From contig NZ_FLLS01000002.1 of the NCBI RefSeq assembly GCF_900078545.1, forward strand, positions 1,497,404-1,561,403: a stretch of DNA of 64,000 nucleotides, written 5' to 3'. The stretch's first letter is position 1. The number at the start of each line of letters is the position of its first letter. Source of the DNA: Olegusella massiliensis. GTDB taxonomy: Bacteria; Actinomycetota; Coriobacteriia; Coriobacteriales; Atopobiaceae. The translations under genes and the position numbers were made by a program. The notes below the pieces were generated by a model. That model was given only the letters and a program-made list of their open reading frames with translations. It ran no database searches and was not told the origin of the DNA. Positions 44,769 through 54,493 of this stretch are shown piece by piece.

Positions 44769-46712
44769 TCAGTTTTCATCAGCGTGTACGCTAGGAGTCT
44801 GCCTAAGGGTTGGTTTGCCAGCATCAGCAGGGCAGATGAGCTTGTAGGTGATAGTAACTGTCTCACCATAGTCAAGCTGTACCGCGCAGTTTTCAAGTTT
44901 GCGTCCATCCCATTCCATAGGCTCATGGGTAAAGCTCAGGCCATTAGCTGTTTGCGACTCACTCTTGGCATCCACATCGCTTATCAAAACGTCTTCGGAT
45001 GCAAGTAGGTAGAGCTGCAACATCATGTCGGCATCGCTACGTCTACCTGCACTTGCATTACCCAACACAACAAAGCCTCCTGCACTACTCCAAAGTTCAT
45101 AAAGCGTGGGCATATCGATTGTATTGGTGAGCGTTGTCGTGACTTGATAACTAACACTGCCATCAGATTCCTGGGAAGCCTCGCCAATTTCTGTTTTTGC
45201 ATGTAGATACCAGCTAATACGCCCGTTGGTTTTTTCATTGATATAAACGCCCAAGACAGGAGATTTTTTGTCGTTGTCATCTATACCAGCAAAGCCGAGG
45301 TCGGAAACGAGTTTTTCTTCCTCAGTATCAGCAAGCCACAAGAACAGTCTGTGCTGCTTGACACTAGCACGGAGCGTCTTGGTGAGTTTGGCAGTATCAA
45401 TGCTGCCCAGCTTTTCAAACAAAGGACCCACGCTGGCATTGCAAACATCTTCAATCTTTTTGCCCTGTTCCCAAGGGCCGATATTCTGCGCGAGCTCTTT
45501 AAGGACGTATTCAGCAAAATTTTTGCTATCAAGAATAGTTTCATCATCAAGGGTGACATCACCGGTTATAGCAAGCAGATTTTGCACAACATAGGGGTCA
45601 AGCAAAATCACCCCATCAACGTGATTACCCGTCTGATTTTCATAAGACTGGGCGAGTAGTTCGGCGGCACGTGATGGGTTGGGGATGGAGGTAATTTGTG
45701 ATGGCTGTGAGCTCAGCGTGTCTCCTACAAGCTCATCTTCTGCAGCAGATGTCTTGAGGAGCTTATCACTACTTAAAGGAGCGCTAAGAGAATCGTCATG
45801 TGAGAAGGGCTGCAAAACCAATGAACCATTGGAGACAGTTAGGATGCTCTTGCTAAGGGGAGCACCGCCTAAGGAACGCGCTTGATCGTTATCTTGAATA
45901 ACCACCAGATAGTTGCGTGTTTCTTGGGAACCAAGAATGGTTGCGGCATGGGGTGCAAGTTTGTGTGCACGCTTGCTGCGCAAATCTAGCTCATCGAAGG
46001 CTTTTTGAGCATGCTGAGCTGCTTTTGCAAAGTCTGAATCTCCCGTAGAGACAAGAGCGGATAACTGCTTTTTTGTATCGGATATTTTTGTTTGATTGTC
46101 GCTGAGCGGATCGAGTGTGCCTGAGAGGAGCTCAAGATTAACCTTGCCACTTGAAAGGATTTGAACGCTTTTTTCCTTTTGCGCAACTTTCATAAAAGGC
46201 TCGACGATGTCATGCGAGAGTAGCTGAGCAGCAGAGGAAAGCTCTTGAGCTGCATGAGCATCATTTCCTGCCACAGGCAAAATTGACACAAAAGGCCAGA
46301 GCGAACCTTGGGTAAGTGACTTTAGGCTATCCGCATCGGCAGTCATTGAGGCAGAAGCCTTATTTGCTGCGGCGACATCTCCTGCATCTACAGCGTCTTT
46401 AAAACTGGCATAACTTGCCATGACTTGTTTTGCTTTGCTTCCCGCTTTGCGCACCTCACCAGAGATGGCATTGCTTGCAATGGCGCCTGCGATAACAAAG
46501 ACTACAGCTGCGGTGCCCAGTACAATTCGCAACGAAGGTAGACGAAGAGGACCACGATGGTGAGTAAGCGGCATGCGGTTTTCTGCATACTTTGCGTCGC
46601 GAGCAGTCTGTTTTTCGTGCTCGCTCATGGAATGTTGAATGGTCGCGCGACCAGCAGAACGTGCACGAATAGTACGGAGGCGTTCTTCGCGGGAGTTCTT
46701 TTCATTACCCAT
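44769..46712 (-). CDS. DUF4012 membrane-anchored protein
   Basis: A 647-residue protein with a basic cytoplasmic N-terminus (to about 62), one membrane helix (IVLGTAAVVFVIAGAIASNAI) and a large outside part. The segment GSQETRNYLVVIQDNDQARSLGGAP is the DUF4012 signature, and VDGVILLDPYVVQNLLAITGDV continues it. Such proteins occur in actinobacterial and Gram-positive genomes, often near surface-polysaccharide genes, but function is unknown. ATG 46712 is preferred to TTG 46718; neither has a strong ribosome site. Convergent with tRNA-Arg. Confidence 0.85.
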   Translation of the reverse strand: MGNEKNSREERLRTIRARSAGRATIQHSMSEHEKQTARDAKYAENRMPLTHHRGPLRLPSLRIVLGTAAVVFVIAGAIASNAISGEVRKAGSKAKQVMASYASFKDAVDAGDVAAANKASASMTADADSLKSLTQGSLWPFVSILPVAGNDAHAAQELSSAAQLLSHDIVEPFMKVAQKEKSVQILSSGKVNLELLSGTLDPLSDNQTKISDTKKQLSALVSTGDSDFAKAAQHAQKAFDELDLRSKRAHKLAPHAATILGSQETRNYLVVIQDNDQARSLGGAPLSKSILTVSNGSLVLQPFSHDDSLSAPLSSDKLLKTSAAEDELVGDTLSSQPSQITSIPNPSRAAELLAQSYENQTGNHVDGVILLDPYVVQNLLAITGDVTLDDETILDSKNFAEYVLKELAQNIGPWEQGKKIEDVCNASVGPLFEKLGSIDTAKLTKTLRASVKQHRLFLWLADTEEEKLVSDLGFAGIDDNDKKSPVLGVYINEKTNGRISWYLHAKTEIGEASQESDGSVSYQVTTTLTNTIDMPTLYELWSSAGGFVVLGNASAGRRSDADMMLQLYLLASEDVLISDVDAKSESQTANGLSFTHEPMEWDGRKLENCAVQLDYGETVTITYKLICPADAGKPTLRQTPSVHADEN

Positions 46713-47038
46713 GGGCAAAATCTGCTTTCTTCAACCAGTGTACAAAGGCGCAGTTGAATACTTCCTGTATGTAATTATCTTCCACCACACTATGATAGTG
46801 ATAAAAGAAATGTTTCGGTGCTATATTGCTTGTCCGTTTTAGTGGTGTAGGCTGAATTTTGTGGCTGATGGCTGCTTTGAAGATGACGAGGGCATTCAAA
46901 TATGAAACCGATACCATCTTTTACCGTACGTACAGCAGGTTTAAACGACCGTCTTCCAAATTATTCTCTCTTCTCGTTTCGCAAAGTCTAAAGTATGTGA
47001 GAATATGAATCGAGTTGGTATCTGGAAAGGAGCTCGCG
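46713..47038. other. Divergent intergenic region between DUF4012 gene and fruK
   Basis: A gap of 326 nt carrying the promoters of two divergent genes. I see AT-rich stretches and a GGTTTAAACGACC near-palindrome at about 46936, but no site I can assign with confidence. Confidence 0.4.
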
Positions 47039-47974
47039 TTGATTTACACGATGACCCTCAACCCTGCCATTGATTACGTCATGCATCCTTTGACGTTGGA
47101 TATGGGTTTTACAAACCGCTCTTCGAGTGAAGAAATTTATTGCGGTGGAAACGGAATCAATGTTTCGACGCTCCTCAATGAGCTGCAAGTTCCCAATGTC
47201 GCTTTGGGCCTGCTTGCTGGCTTTACAGGTGACTACATGCTGCAGATGCTGCAGGATGCTGGTCTCACTTGTAATTTTGTCCGCTTGGACAAGGGTTTCA
47301 CTCGTGTTAATGTCAAGCTTATCGGCATTGCAATGACGATGGTTAACGGCATGGGCCCCAAGATTTCTGAGAAGAAAGTCGATGAGCTCCTTGAGCGCAT
47401 CGATGCTATTGGCGAGGGCGATACCCTTATTTTGACGGGCTCCATCCCCAAGTCTCTGCCTGAAAATATGTATGAGATTATCATGCGCCGTCTTAAGGAC
47501 CGTGGTATTCGCTTTGTCGTTGATGCTCCTGGTACGCTATTGTTGCAGTCACTGGAGGCTGAGCCCTTCTTGATTAAACCTAACAATCATGAGGTGGGCC
47601 GCATCTTTAATGCTCACCCCGAAACTCCTGAAGAGTGTGAGCCTTATGCCCGTGAGCTGCAGAAGCGCGGCGCGCAAAACGTTATCGTTTCCTGTGGTGG
47701 ACATGGTTCATTGTTGCTTGACGAGAATGCTGTGATGCACACCGTGCCTACAACAAAGATTCGTCTTGTTAACGCTACCGGTGCAGGTGACTCTATGGTT
47801 GCAGGTTTTATCGCCATGGTTTCTGCTGGTGCTGATTATGAGGATGCTCTGCGTTTTGCTTCTGCTTGCGGTACGGCAACCGCAGCAAGTAAGGGTATTG
47901 CCAAGCGCGCAACTATCGATCGCGTGTATGGTCGTCTCATCGATCTCATCAACAAGCAGACAAAACAAAAATAG
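47039..47974 (+). CDS. fruK: 1-phosphofructokinase (PfkB family)
   Basis: A 311-residue sugar-phosphate kinase. The TTG start at 47039 has AAGGAG six bases upstream and yields MIYTMTLNPAIDYV, the normal 1-phosphofructokinase beginning; no upstream start gives a better end. CGGNGINVSTLL and NATGAGDSMVAGF (ATP site and catalytic Asp) are intact. Expected reaction: fructose-1-phosphate to fructose-1,6-bisphosphate; tagatose-6-phosphate kinase is the alternative. It is followed 104 nt later by ptsI, which supports a sugar-PTS role. No EII or HPr gene is in the window. Confidence 0.9.
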   Translation: MIYTMTLNPAIDYVMHPLTLDMGFTNRSSSEEIYCGGNGINVSTLLNELQVPNVALGLLAGFTGDYMLQMLQDAGLTCNFVRLDKGFTRVNVKLIGIAMTMVNGMGPKISEKKVDELLERIDAIGEGDTLILTGSIPKSLPENMYEIIMRRLKDRGIRFVVDAPGTLLLQSLEAEPFLIKPNNHEVGRIFNAHPETPEECEPYARELQKRGAQNVIVSCGGHGSLLLDENAVMHTVPTTKIRLVNATGAGDSMVAGFIAMVSAGADYEDALRFASACGTATAASKGIAKRATIDRVYGRLIDLINKQTKQK

Positions 47975-48078
47975 GTTCGGTCTTAGACATTGTCTTCTCG
48001 CTTTATATGGAGATGGCGTCAATGGATTTGCCGCGCCATCAGGCGCGTGTCTTATGGGAACGCAAAAGAGGAGTGCAT

Positions 48079-49785
48079 ATGTTGAAAGGTGTTAATGCAT
48101 CGGATGGCATTGGCATTGGTGTCGCACGTGTCGCAGTGGAACCTGATCTCTCCTTTACTCCGACCGCCCCCAAAGATCTAGAGGCTGAAAAACTTCGTTT
48201 TTCGGCTGCTCGTGACAAGTTTATTGCTCGTACTAATGAGCAAATTAAGCGCATGACGGCAGACGGCCTCGAAAATGAGGCTGGCATTATGGGTGCTCAC
48301 ATCGAGTTTGCCGAAGATGATGGCATTCTCGAAAGTGTTAATGACAGCATTGATGAGGGTATGTGCGCCGAGCAGGCTGTTTCCGAAGCCTATAACATGT
48401 ACTACAATATGTTTATCAACATGGAAGATGAGCTCTTCCAGGCACGTGCCGCTGACGTTGCCGATGTAAAGACTGGTTTGCTCGCCAATCTATTGGGCAA
48501 GGAGTTAGTTGACTTGTCCAACCTGCCCGAGCATTCTGTTGTTGTTGTGCGTGAGCTCACACCTTCGATGACCGCTGACATTGACAAGAACAACATCGCT
48601 GGCATTATTACCGAGACAGGTGGCCGTACTTCTCACTCCGCCATTATTGCTCGTGCTATGGAGATTCCTGCCGTCCTGTCTGTTGAGAACTGCACGACTG
48701 CTATCAACAATGGGGACCTGCTGATTGTTGATGGTACTCAGGGCGAGGTTTTCTTAGATCCTAGCAATGAAGAGCTCGATAGCTACAAGTTTAAGGCGGA
48801 GCTGCTTGCCGCTGACAAAAAGAGGCTCGAAGTATATCGTGGTAAGCCCACCAACACCGCTGATGGTATGAGCAAACTGCTTGTTGCTAATATTGGCAAT
48901 CCCGACGATGCGACCGCCGCTATTGAGCATGACGCTGAGGGCGTTGGCCTTTTCCGTTCCGAGTTCCTTTTTATGGATGCTTCTGAGTTACCCACCGAGG
49001 ATGAGCAATTCTCCGCTTACCAAAAAGTTGCCTTGCGTATGAAGGACAAGCCTGTCATTATTCGTACGCTTGACGTGGGCGGTGACAAAGAGATTCCCTA
49101 CCTTAACCTTGTCAAAGAAGAAAATCCCTTTATGGGATTCCGTGCTGTTCGCTACTGTCTTGCCAATCCTGAACAGTACAAGGTACAGCTTCGTGCTCTG
49201 TTGCGTGCTTCCGCCTTTGGTGACATCAAGATCATGGTGCCTCTGGTAACCGACCTCGTTGAGCTGCGCAAGGTCAAGAAACTTGTTGAGGAATGCAAGA
49301 AGGAGCTCGATGAGCGTGGCGTTGCTTATGACCCCAATATTGAGGTTGGTACCATGATTGAGACGCCCTCCGCGTCTTTGATTGCAGATTTGCTTGCCGC
49401 TGAATGTGATTTCTTCTCTATTGGCACGAATGACCTTATCGGTTATACGATGTGTGCAGACCGTGGCAATGATCGCATTGGATACCTCTATGAGGTTTAC
49501 CAGCCGTCTGTACTGCGCTCGCTTAAGCGCATTATTGAGGAAGGCAACAAGGCCGGCATCTTGGTTGGCATGTGTGGCGAAGCAGCAGCTGATCCTTTGA
49601 TTATTCCTGTGCTGATTTCCTTTGGCCTCGGTGAATTCTCCGTATCCTCGCCGTCCATTCTGCGTACGCGCTACATTATTTCGCAGTGGACCAAGGAAGA
49701 GGCAGACGCTTTGACCGAAAAGGTTATGAAGCTCGAGACTGCAGCTGAGGTCAAGGCTGCCCTGCAGGCTGCTGCCAAGAAGTAA
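48079..49785 (+). CDS. ptsI: PTS enzyme I (phosphoenolpyruvate-protein phosphotransferase)
   Basis: A 568-residue cytoplasmic enzyme that takes phosphate from PEP and passes it to HPr. GVNASDGIGIGVA start, the phosphorylated His186 in TGGRTSHSAIIAR, LFRSEFLFMD, MVPLVTDLVELRKV, FFSIGTNDLIGYTM and LVGMCGEAAAD with the catalytic Cys are all present. ATG 48079 is preceded by GAGGAG. A strong terminator follows. ptsH (HPr) is not adjacent, which is unusual; it must lie elsewhere. Confidence 0.95.
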   Translation: MLKGVNASDGIGIGVARVAVEPDLSFTPTAPKDLEAEKLRFSAARDKFIARTNEQIKRMTADGLENEAGIMGAHIEFAEDDGILESVNDSIDEGMCAEQAVSEAYNMYYNMFINMEDELFQARAADVADVKTGLLANLLGKELVDLSNLPEHSVVVVRELTPSMTADIDKNNIAGIITETGGRTSHSAIIARAMEIPAVLSVENCTTAINNGDLLIVDGTQGEVFLDPSNEELDSYKFKAELLAADKKRLEVYRGKPTNTADGMSKLLVANIGNPDDATAAIEHDAEGVGLFRSEFLFMDASELPTEDEQFSAYQKVALRMKDKPVIIRTLDVGGDKEIPYLNLVKEENPFMGFRAVRYCLANPEQYKVQLRALLRASAFGDIKIMVPLVTDLVELRKVKKLVEECKKELDERGVAYDPNIEVGTMIETPSASLIADLLAAECDFFSIGTNDLIGYTMCADRGNDRIGYLYEVYQPSVLRSLKRIIEEGNKAGILVGMCGEAAADPLIIPVLISFGLGEFSVSSPSILRTRYIISQWTKEEADALTEKVMKLETAAEVKAALQAAAKK

Positions 49786-49841
49786 AGCTTGCTAAAGGGT
49801 AGATAGCTCCAAGCTCGTACTACACGTTAAGAGCATTAACA

Positions 49842-49879
49842 GAGCCCCAAAATCTGATTTGTCTCAGGTTTTGGGGCTC
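49842..49879 (+). terminator. Strong hairpin terminator after ptsI
   Basis: GAGCCCCAAAATCTGA pairs with TCAGGTTTTGGGGCTC (16 bp, one mismatch) around a 6-nt loop, 57 nt after the stop. A weak T-run follows. Confidence 0.75.
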
Positions 49880-49978
49880 GTATTTGCTCATTGGAAGCTC
49901 TTCGTTACCACGTTTGAGTAACTACCTACCAATCTATTGCAGGTAGCCTTAGACGACTGCCACCTGCAGTCCGCTTCC

Positions 49979-51481
49979 TTACAGTACCGAAATGACACCC
50001 GTTGCAATAAGATATACCGATGCCACCATTGTGATGATAATAATTGCTGCAATGACTTTATCCACTATAGTTGGCAAAATCTTTTTGCCTTGGGTTACTT
50101 CGCCCCAAGCATAAAGAATAATGCCTGGGCTAAACAATATGGTTGTAATCATAATGCCAGTTAACCCACAGGACCATACTAGAAAGATAGTATATGCTAC
50201 ACCTAACGAGCCAAAAAAACGTGCCTTGTTGATATTACCCGCACCATCGGCGCCCATGAACTTGTTCTGCCAAGCGATTTTGGCAAAGTACAATACCGAG
50301 GCAACATAGGGCACTAAAATTGTACATACGGCACAGTTGTACATAAACTGATAGGTGCTTGTTGCAAATACTGCCAGAATCAGAAATAGTTGTGTAATTG
50401 CAGATGACACAATGAGTGTCACGATGGGAGACCCTGCTTTGTTTGAGTACGCAAACATCTTGGGGAAAGTACCCATTTTTGCTGCTTCATGCGGAGTTTC
50501 GGCATTGATGATGACATAACCTAACATAGCGCCTAACAGCGACAGCACTACGCCGAGATTGACAATGGCAGCACCAACAGGTCCGATGGCAGCTTCGAGT
50601 ACACCAGCCATCGAAGGTGTTGCGAGCTGTGCCATCTGCTCGCGAGGTACTACACCCATACTGAGGACTGATATCAGCATATACAGTACAAAAATGGCAA
50701 TAAATCCAATAATAGTTGAACGTCCCACATCTTTCGCGAGACGAGCGCGTCCTGAAATTACCACGGATGCTTCGATGCCGGTAAAGACCCAAACAAGTGC
50801 AACCATAGTGGATACGACCTGTTCAAAAAAGCCCGGACCACCTGGTTCACCCATAAAGTTGGCCATAAAAATAGAAGGATTAAATTTACCCAACAGCAAA
50901 ATCGAGACGATAAAGAGACCAAGAGGAATAATCTTTGCAATGGTTACAAAAATATTGAGTTTAGCTGCCTCTTTGACACCTTTTGCTGACAACCAGACCA
51001 AAAACCATAGATATGCTGAGGCACAAATACATGAGAGAAGATTGTTCCCACCTTCGAAAGGTTTAAAGAAATATCCAAGTGCTGAGAAGAGCAAAAGAGC
51101 AAATGAGACGTTAGATAGGCATCCTGAAATCCAGTAGCCATATGCTGAAATAAAGCCAACAAAATCACCAAATCCTGCGGCAGCATAGGCGTAAATACCG
51201 CCAGTTAGGTCAGGCCGCGCACGTGATAAACCAAAAAAGCACATAGCAAGCGACAGTACGCCTACAAAGCAAATGCCCCAGCTAATCAGTACAGCTCCTG
51301 TATTGGCACCGCCTGCGGCAAGGTCACCTGCTAGCGAGAAAATACCACCGCAAATGCTTGCCGTGATAACCATCATTGACAGACGTAGTAAACCCATACC
51401 ATTGGGATCAATGATTTTGTTACCTTGTTTGTCTATAAGTAATTTTGTGGGACTACTTGTCGTTACATTAGATGTTTGCAT
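49979..51481 (-). CDS. APC-family basic amino acid antiporter (ArcD-like)
   Basis: A 500-residue membrane protein with about twelve to thirteen helices. The N-terminal TASICGGIFSLAGDLAAGGAN and the mid-protein WVFTGIEASVVISGRAR are typical of the basic amino acid/polyamine antiporter branch (arginine:ornithine type). The stop of the amidinotransferase-family hydrolase gene upstream is 83 nt before the start, so both are probably transcribed from the regulated promoter near 52400. Inference: it exchanges arginine, citrulline, ornithine or a methylated arginine. Exact substrates unknown. Confidence 0.88.
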   Translation of the reverse strand: MQTSNVTTSSPTKLLIDKQGNKIIDPNGMGLLRLSMMVITASICGGIFSLAGDLAAGGANTGAVLISWGICFVGVLSLAMCFFGLSRARPDLTGGIYAYAAAGFGDFVGFISAYGYWISGCLSNVSFALLLFSALGYFFKPFEGGNNLLSCICASAYLWFLVWLSAKGVKEAAKLNIFVTIAKIIPLGLFIVSILLLGKFNPSIFMANFMGEPGGPGFFEQVVSTMVALVWVFTGIEASVVISGRARLAKDVGRSTIIGFIAIFVLYMLISVLSMGVVPREQMAQLATPSMAGVLEAAIGPVGAAIVNLGVVLSLLGAMLGYVIINAETPHEAAKMGTFPKMFAYSNKAGSPIVTLIVSSAITQLFLILAVFATSTYQFMYNCAVCTILVPYVASVLYFAKIAWQNKFMGADGAGNINKARFFGSLGVAYTIFLVWSCGLTGIMITTILFSPGIILYAWGEVTQGKKILPTIVDKVIAAIIIITMVASVYLIATGVISVL

Positions 51482-51564
51482 CGTAGCAGCCTCTCTCCGA
51501 AGTAAAAGGTTGCGTAGATCGTTTTACCGTCCTACGCAACCTTTTGGGGATGATGAAAAAAGCT

Positions 51565-52341
51565 CTAGAAGCGTAAGCCTAGGCAGGATAGACCGCCATC
51601 GAGTTTGCGATATTCAGATGTATCTACCACGATAGTTTTATAACCAGCATCTTGTACGGCTTTGAGTACAGTGGGATAACCCTCAGCGACAATGACTGTG
51701 TCATTCATCCAAATGCAGTTGGCGCCGTAGGCCTCTTCTTCAGGAACAATAATTTTGTTGTAGTTTGCAAACTCAGCTTTTTCGATAAATTCACCAGAAA
51801 CAAGCATATTGTTGTTCTCGATATAGTTGACGCCTGTCTTTAGATGCAACACCTTTTCCAAAGGTACTTCAACACACTTTAGACCCCACTCTTGTAGTAT
51901 GGCGGCAAATTGGCGGATACCTTCTTCGTTGGTACGCTTTGATTTACCAACATAGAATGTGTTGCCTACCATCATGACGTCACCACCCTCAAGAGTGCCC
52001 GGTGAGGTAATGTGACGAATTTTGTCATAATCAAAAAAACGATGCAGCACAGGTTCAAGCAACGCTGCCTCACCACGACGAGTGTCAGCTCCTGGGTTGT
52101 CTACAATAACACCGCAAGATGTAATTACGCAGGTATCCTCAACGAAGCAGCTGTCAGGGTACTCTTCAGATGCAGGGAGTACGGTAACATCTACGCCACA
52201 ACGCGTAAGAGCATCAATGTAATCATTGTGCTCTTCAATAGCTCGATTGTAGTCGGGCTTTCCAAGCTCAGGGGCAGAGGTAATGCCGTCAATCAATGAG
52301 TGACTTGGACGACGGACGATGCAGTGAGTGAATCTAGCCAT
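51565..52341 (-). CDS. Dimethylarginine dimethylaminohydrolase-like hydrolase
   Basis: A 258-residue guanidino-group hydrolase of the amidinotransferase superfamily. Catalytic residues are visible: PDSCFVEDTCV (about 62-72), GTLEGGDVMM with Glu118, HLKTGVNYI with His166 and LDGGLSCLGLRF with Cys253. The short length and the C-terminal SCLGLRF match dimethylargininase better than arginine deiminase (about 410 residues). Expected reaction: methylated arginine to citrulline plus methylamines, though small arginine-deiminating homologues exist. The start at 52341 has AAGGAG seven bases upstream. The antiporter lies downstream and a GntR regulator is divergent. Confidence 0.88.
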   Translation of the reverse strand: MARFTHCIVRRPSHSLIDGITSAPELGKPDYNRAIEEHNDYIDALTRCGVDVTVLPASEEYPDSCFVEDTCVITSCGVIVDNPGADTRRGEAALLEPVLHRFFDYDKIRHITSPGTLEGGDVMMVGNTFYVGKSKRTNEEGIRQFAAILQEWGLKCVEVPLEKVLHLKTGVNYIENNNMLVSGEFIEKAEFANYNKIIVPEEEAYGANCIWMNDTVIVAEGYPTVLKAVQDAGYKTIVVDTSEYRKLDGGLSCLGLRF

Positions 52342-52403
52342 GGCCAAACTCCTTTCAAAAAAAACTAACTTTGCGCTTTGCAAGTCCAAAATATCTTTAA
52401 GAG

Positions 52404-52420
52404 TTGTATACCGTGTACAA
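52404..52420. promoter_or_regulatory. Candidate GntR operator proximal to the hydrolase gene
   Basis: TTGTATACCGTGTACAA is an imperfect 17-bp palindrome, 63 nt upstream of the hydrolase start. It resembles the TTGTATACAA core found again at 52507-52522. Confidence 0.55.
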
Positions 52421-52506
52421 TCTATACTCAAAGGTATTATTTTTTCAGTAAGCGGTAGATAACATGCTATTTATCTTTATTATTTTGTTTATATAGGCAA
52501 TAATGT

Positions 52507-52522
52507 CGATTGTATACAATCG
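52507..52522. promoter_or_regulatory. Candidate GntR operator, perfect 16-bp palindrome
   Basis: CGATTGTATACAATCG is perfectly palindromic and lies 36 nt before the GntR-family start. The NTTGTATACAAN form fits operators of FadR-type GntR regulators. Most likely bound by the adjacent regulator (inference). Confidence 0.65.
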
Positions 52523-52558
52523 TAATACAAAAACAACAGCTTATAGGTGCGTGACAGC

Positions 52559-53212
52559 ATGAGTAAAGAAAAATATTTTTCTCTCAAAGATCATGTGTAT
52601 ATGCATATTGCCAATCTCATTAATGAAGGAATGTTAGGGGAGTTTGAACATATTAGTGAACAAAGCATTGCTGATGCGCTGTCAGTGAGTCGCACTCCTG
52701 TAAGAGAAGCGCTGATGCAGCTTGCAGACGAAGGATACTTGGAGCGTTTGCCGCGAAAAGGTTTTACGGTGCGTGGTTTTGATGAGTCAGCTGCGCGTGA
52801 AGTGTTTGAAATTTTGGGACCACTTGACGGGAGAGCGGCTCTTTTGGCAGTAGAACGTATGAGCGACAATAATATTGCGCAACTGGGATTTTTGTGTAAC
52901 AGTATGCAGCTGGCTATCAATAGCGGATTATTTGATCGCTATGATGATTTGCAACGCGAGTTTCATCAAACTTACGTGCGAAAGTGTGGAAATAGTCGAC
53001 TTGCAGACTATATTGATAATCTTAATCGCTTTTTTATGAAACGCGCCTATTTGCAAGAAAAGCCTGAGGTACTGGAAGCAAATGCGCGCAAAGCTAATAA
53101 AGAACACGCACATATTTTGGCACTTTTCAAAAAACGGGATGGCATTGGGTTGCAATCTTATATACGGGATGTTCACTGGTCATTGGATAATGCTAAATAT
53201 CTATCTTGGTAG
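52559..53212 (+). CDS. GntR-family regulator, FCD type
   Basis: A 217-residue transcription factor. There is a winged helix at the N-terminus (SEQSIADALSVSRTPVREAL, LPRKGFTV, residues about 10-75) and a FadR-like C-terminal helical effector domain (about 85-215: FEILGPLDGRAALLAVE, FHQTYVRKCGN, EHAHILALFKKRD). It is divergent from the hydrolase/antiporter pair, and the space between holds two related palindromes, so it probably controls both directions. ATG 52559 follows AGGTG; a GTG at 52547 is an alternative. Effector unknown, perhaps arginine or a derivative. Confidence 0.88.
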   Translation: MSKEKYFSLKDHVYMHIANLINEGMLGEFEHISEQSIADALSVSRTPVREALMQLADEGYLERLPRKGFTVRGFDESAAREVFEILGPLDGRAALLAVERMSDNNIAQLGFLCNSMQLAINSGLFDRYDDLQREFHQTYVRKCGNSRLADYIDNLNRFFMKRAYLQEKPEVLEANARKANKEHAHILALFKKRDGIGLQSYIRDVHWSLDNAKYLSW

Positions 53213-53237
53213 GGAAGAGCAGTGCTACCTGTGCGGT

Positions 53238-54230
53238 CTATAGGGCGGATAGTTTCAATGAATCGGTAGCATTTCTCGGAGCGATAACTTTCAAAACAGC
53301 AGGGGCTACATCGATGCTGTGATGTTTTTGCTGGAGGATTTTTTCTCCATCGATTTGTCCTGGGGGAATTTCTTCAGGAAAGTATATGTCCAAATGAGTC
53401 AGTTGATCAAAAACTAAATGCCGAGATTGTGTGTGCTTTCCTAGACGGGCCAAGCCAAAGAGTCGCAGCGTGTTGGGTACGATTGGCAAGCTGCAGTTAT
53501 AACAGAGGTCAAGTAGACCATCAGACGGATCTGCCTTGGGCGTCACCTGGAAGCCGCTACCATAGCTTACGCCCTGTTGCACTGCAAAAATAATTTCGCG
53601 ACCTGAGATTTCTTTTTTGTTGCCAGTGGCGTCGCAGTAGCTTGCGTTAAAAGCCCAGCCATGATGAGCTTTACTCATAATTTTGAGACCAGAAGTAGCA
53701 AAAAGTGCAGCGCCTCGTTGGTGGGTATTTGCCGCGCGACGATCGGTGGTATCAATAGCAATAGCTGCATCAAGTCCAAAAGAGAGCGTTTCTATGTAGT
53801 ACTTTTCTTCTGGAGTGCCCTTATCTAAAACACCTAGATCAAACTGTTTTGTCGTACCCATCATAATTTCAGTAAGTGCAGATTTGGGGTCGTTAATGGC
53901 AGATCCAAGGGTGCGCGCAAAGTCGTTTCCCGAACCCATGGCTATTACAGCAAGGATAGGGCGATAGGCTGCAGGTATGTGCATAAGCCCATTCACCACT
54001 TCGTTGATGAGACCGTCTCCACCAAGTGCAATGACGGTATCTGCTTCGATCGCCTGAGCAGCTAAATATTGAGCATGGCCAGGTGCATGAGTAAGCTGCA
54101 TTTGGAACGTATCTGTTGCAGAACTATGCGCTTCAAAGTATCGGCGAACAAACTCAGCTGCATGAGCCCCTTTACCACTGCGAGCAGCAGGGTTGGCAAT
54201 AACGATAGTGCGTCCCAGTTGTCGGCTCAT
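53238..54230 (-). CDS. Diacylglycerol-kinase-family lipid kinase (YegS/BmrU-like)
   Basis: A 330-residue lipid kinase. VIANPAARSGKG, VIALGGDGLINEVVNGLM (GGDG nucleotide motif), VIAMGSGNDFARTLG and the late SDGLLDLC segment are characteristic. It probably phosphorylates diacylglycerol or a related lipid at the membrane. ATG 54230 has AAAGG eight bases upstream; the TTG at 54236 is less likely. Convergent with the GntR gene. Confidence 0.9.
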   Translation of the reverse strand: MSRQLGRTIVIANPAARSGKGAHAAEFVRRYFEAHSSATDTFQMQLTHAPGHAQYLAAQAIEADTVIALGGDGLINEVVNGLMHIPAAYRPILAVIAMGSGNDFARTLGSAINDPKSALTEIMMGTTKQFDLGVLDKGTPEEKYYIETLSFGLDAAIAIDTTDRRAANTHQRGAALFATSGLKIMSKAHHGWAFNASYCDATGNKKEISGREIIFAVQQGVSYGSGFQVTPKADPSDGLLDLCYNCSLPIVPNTLRLFGLARLGKHTQSRHLVFDQLTHLDIYFPEEIPPGQIDGEKILQQKHHSIDVAPAVLKVIAPRNATDSLKLSAL

Positions 54231-54375
54231 GGACAAAACCTTTCAAGCTTGGCTTCTATAAAACTTTACTTGTATAAAGTATAGGCCTGACCTGAAAAAA
54301 CAACGCTGGACAAAAAATGTGAGCAGAGAGGAAAGATATGTGCCGGAATGTGGCATATAACAGCACGTACAACAT

Positions 54376-54404
54376 AAAAAAGCCAGCGTCTCAATGACGC
54401 TGGC
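54376..54404 (-). terminator. Terminator of tRNA-Gly transcript
   Basis: On the minus strand GCCAGCGTC pairs with GACGCTGGC (54382-54404) around a 5-nt loop, followed by TTTTTT. It lies 14 nt after the tRNA 3' end. Confidence 0.85.
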
Positions 54405-54417
54405 CTCGGCATTTTTA

Positions 54418-54493
54418 TGGAGCGGCGGACGGGACTCGAACCCGCAACAATCAGCTTGGAAGGCTGACGCTCTACCAATTGAACTACCGCCGC
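54418..54493 (-). tRNA. tRNA-Gly(TCC)
   Basis: A 76-nt cloverleaf with CCA encoded. Acceptor GCGGCGG pairs with CCGCCGC; anticodon loop CTTCCAA gives TCC; T-loop GGTTCGAGTCC. Followed by its own terminator. Confidence 0.95.
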
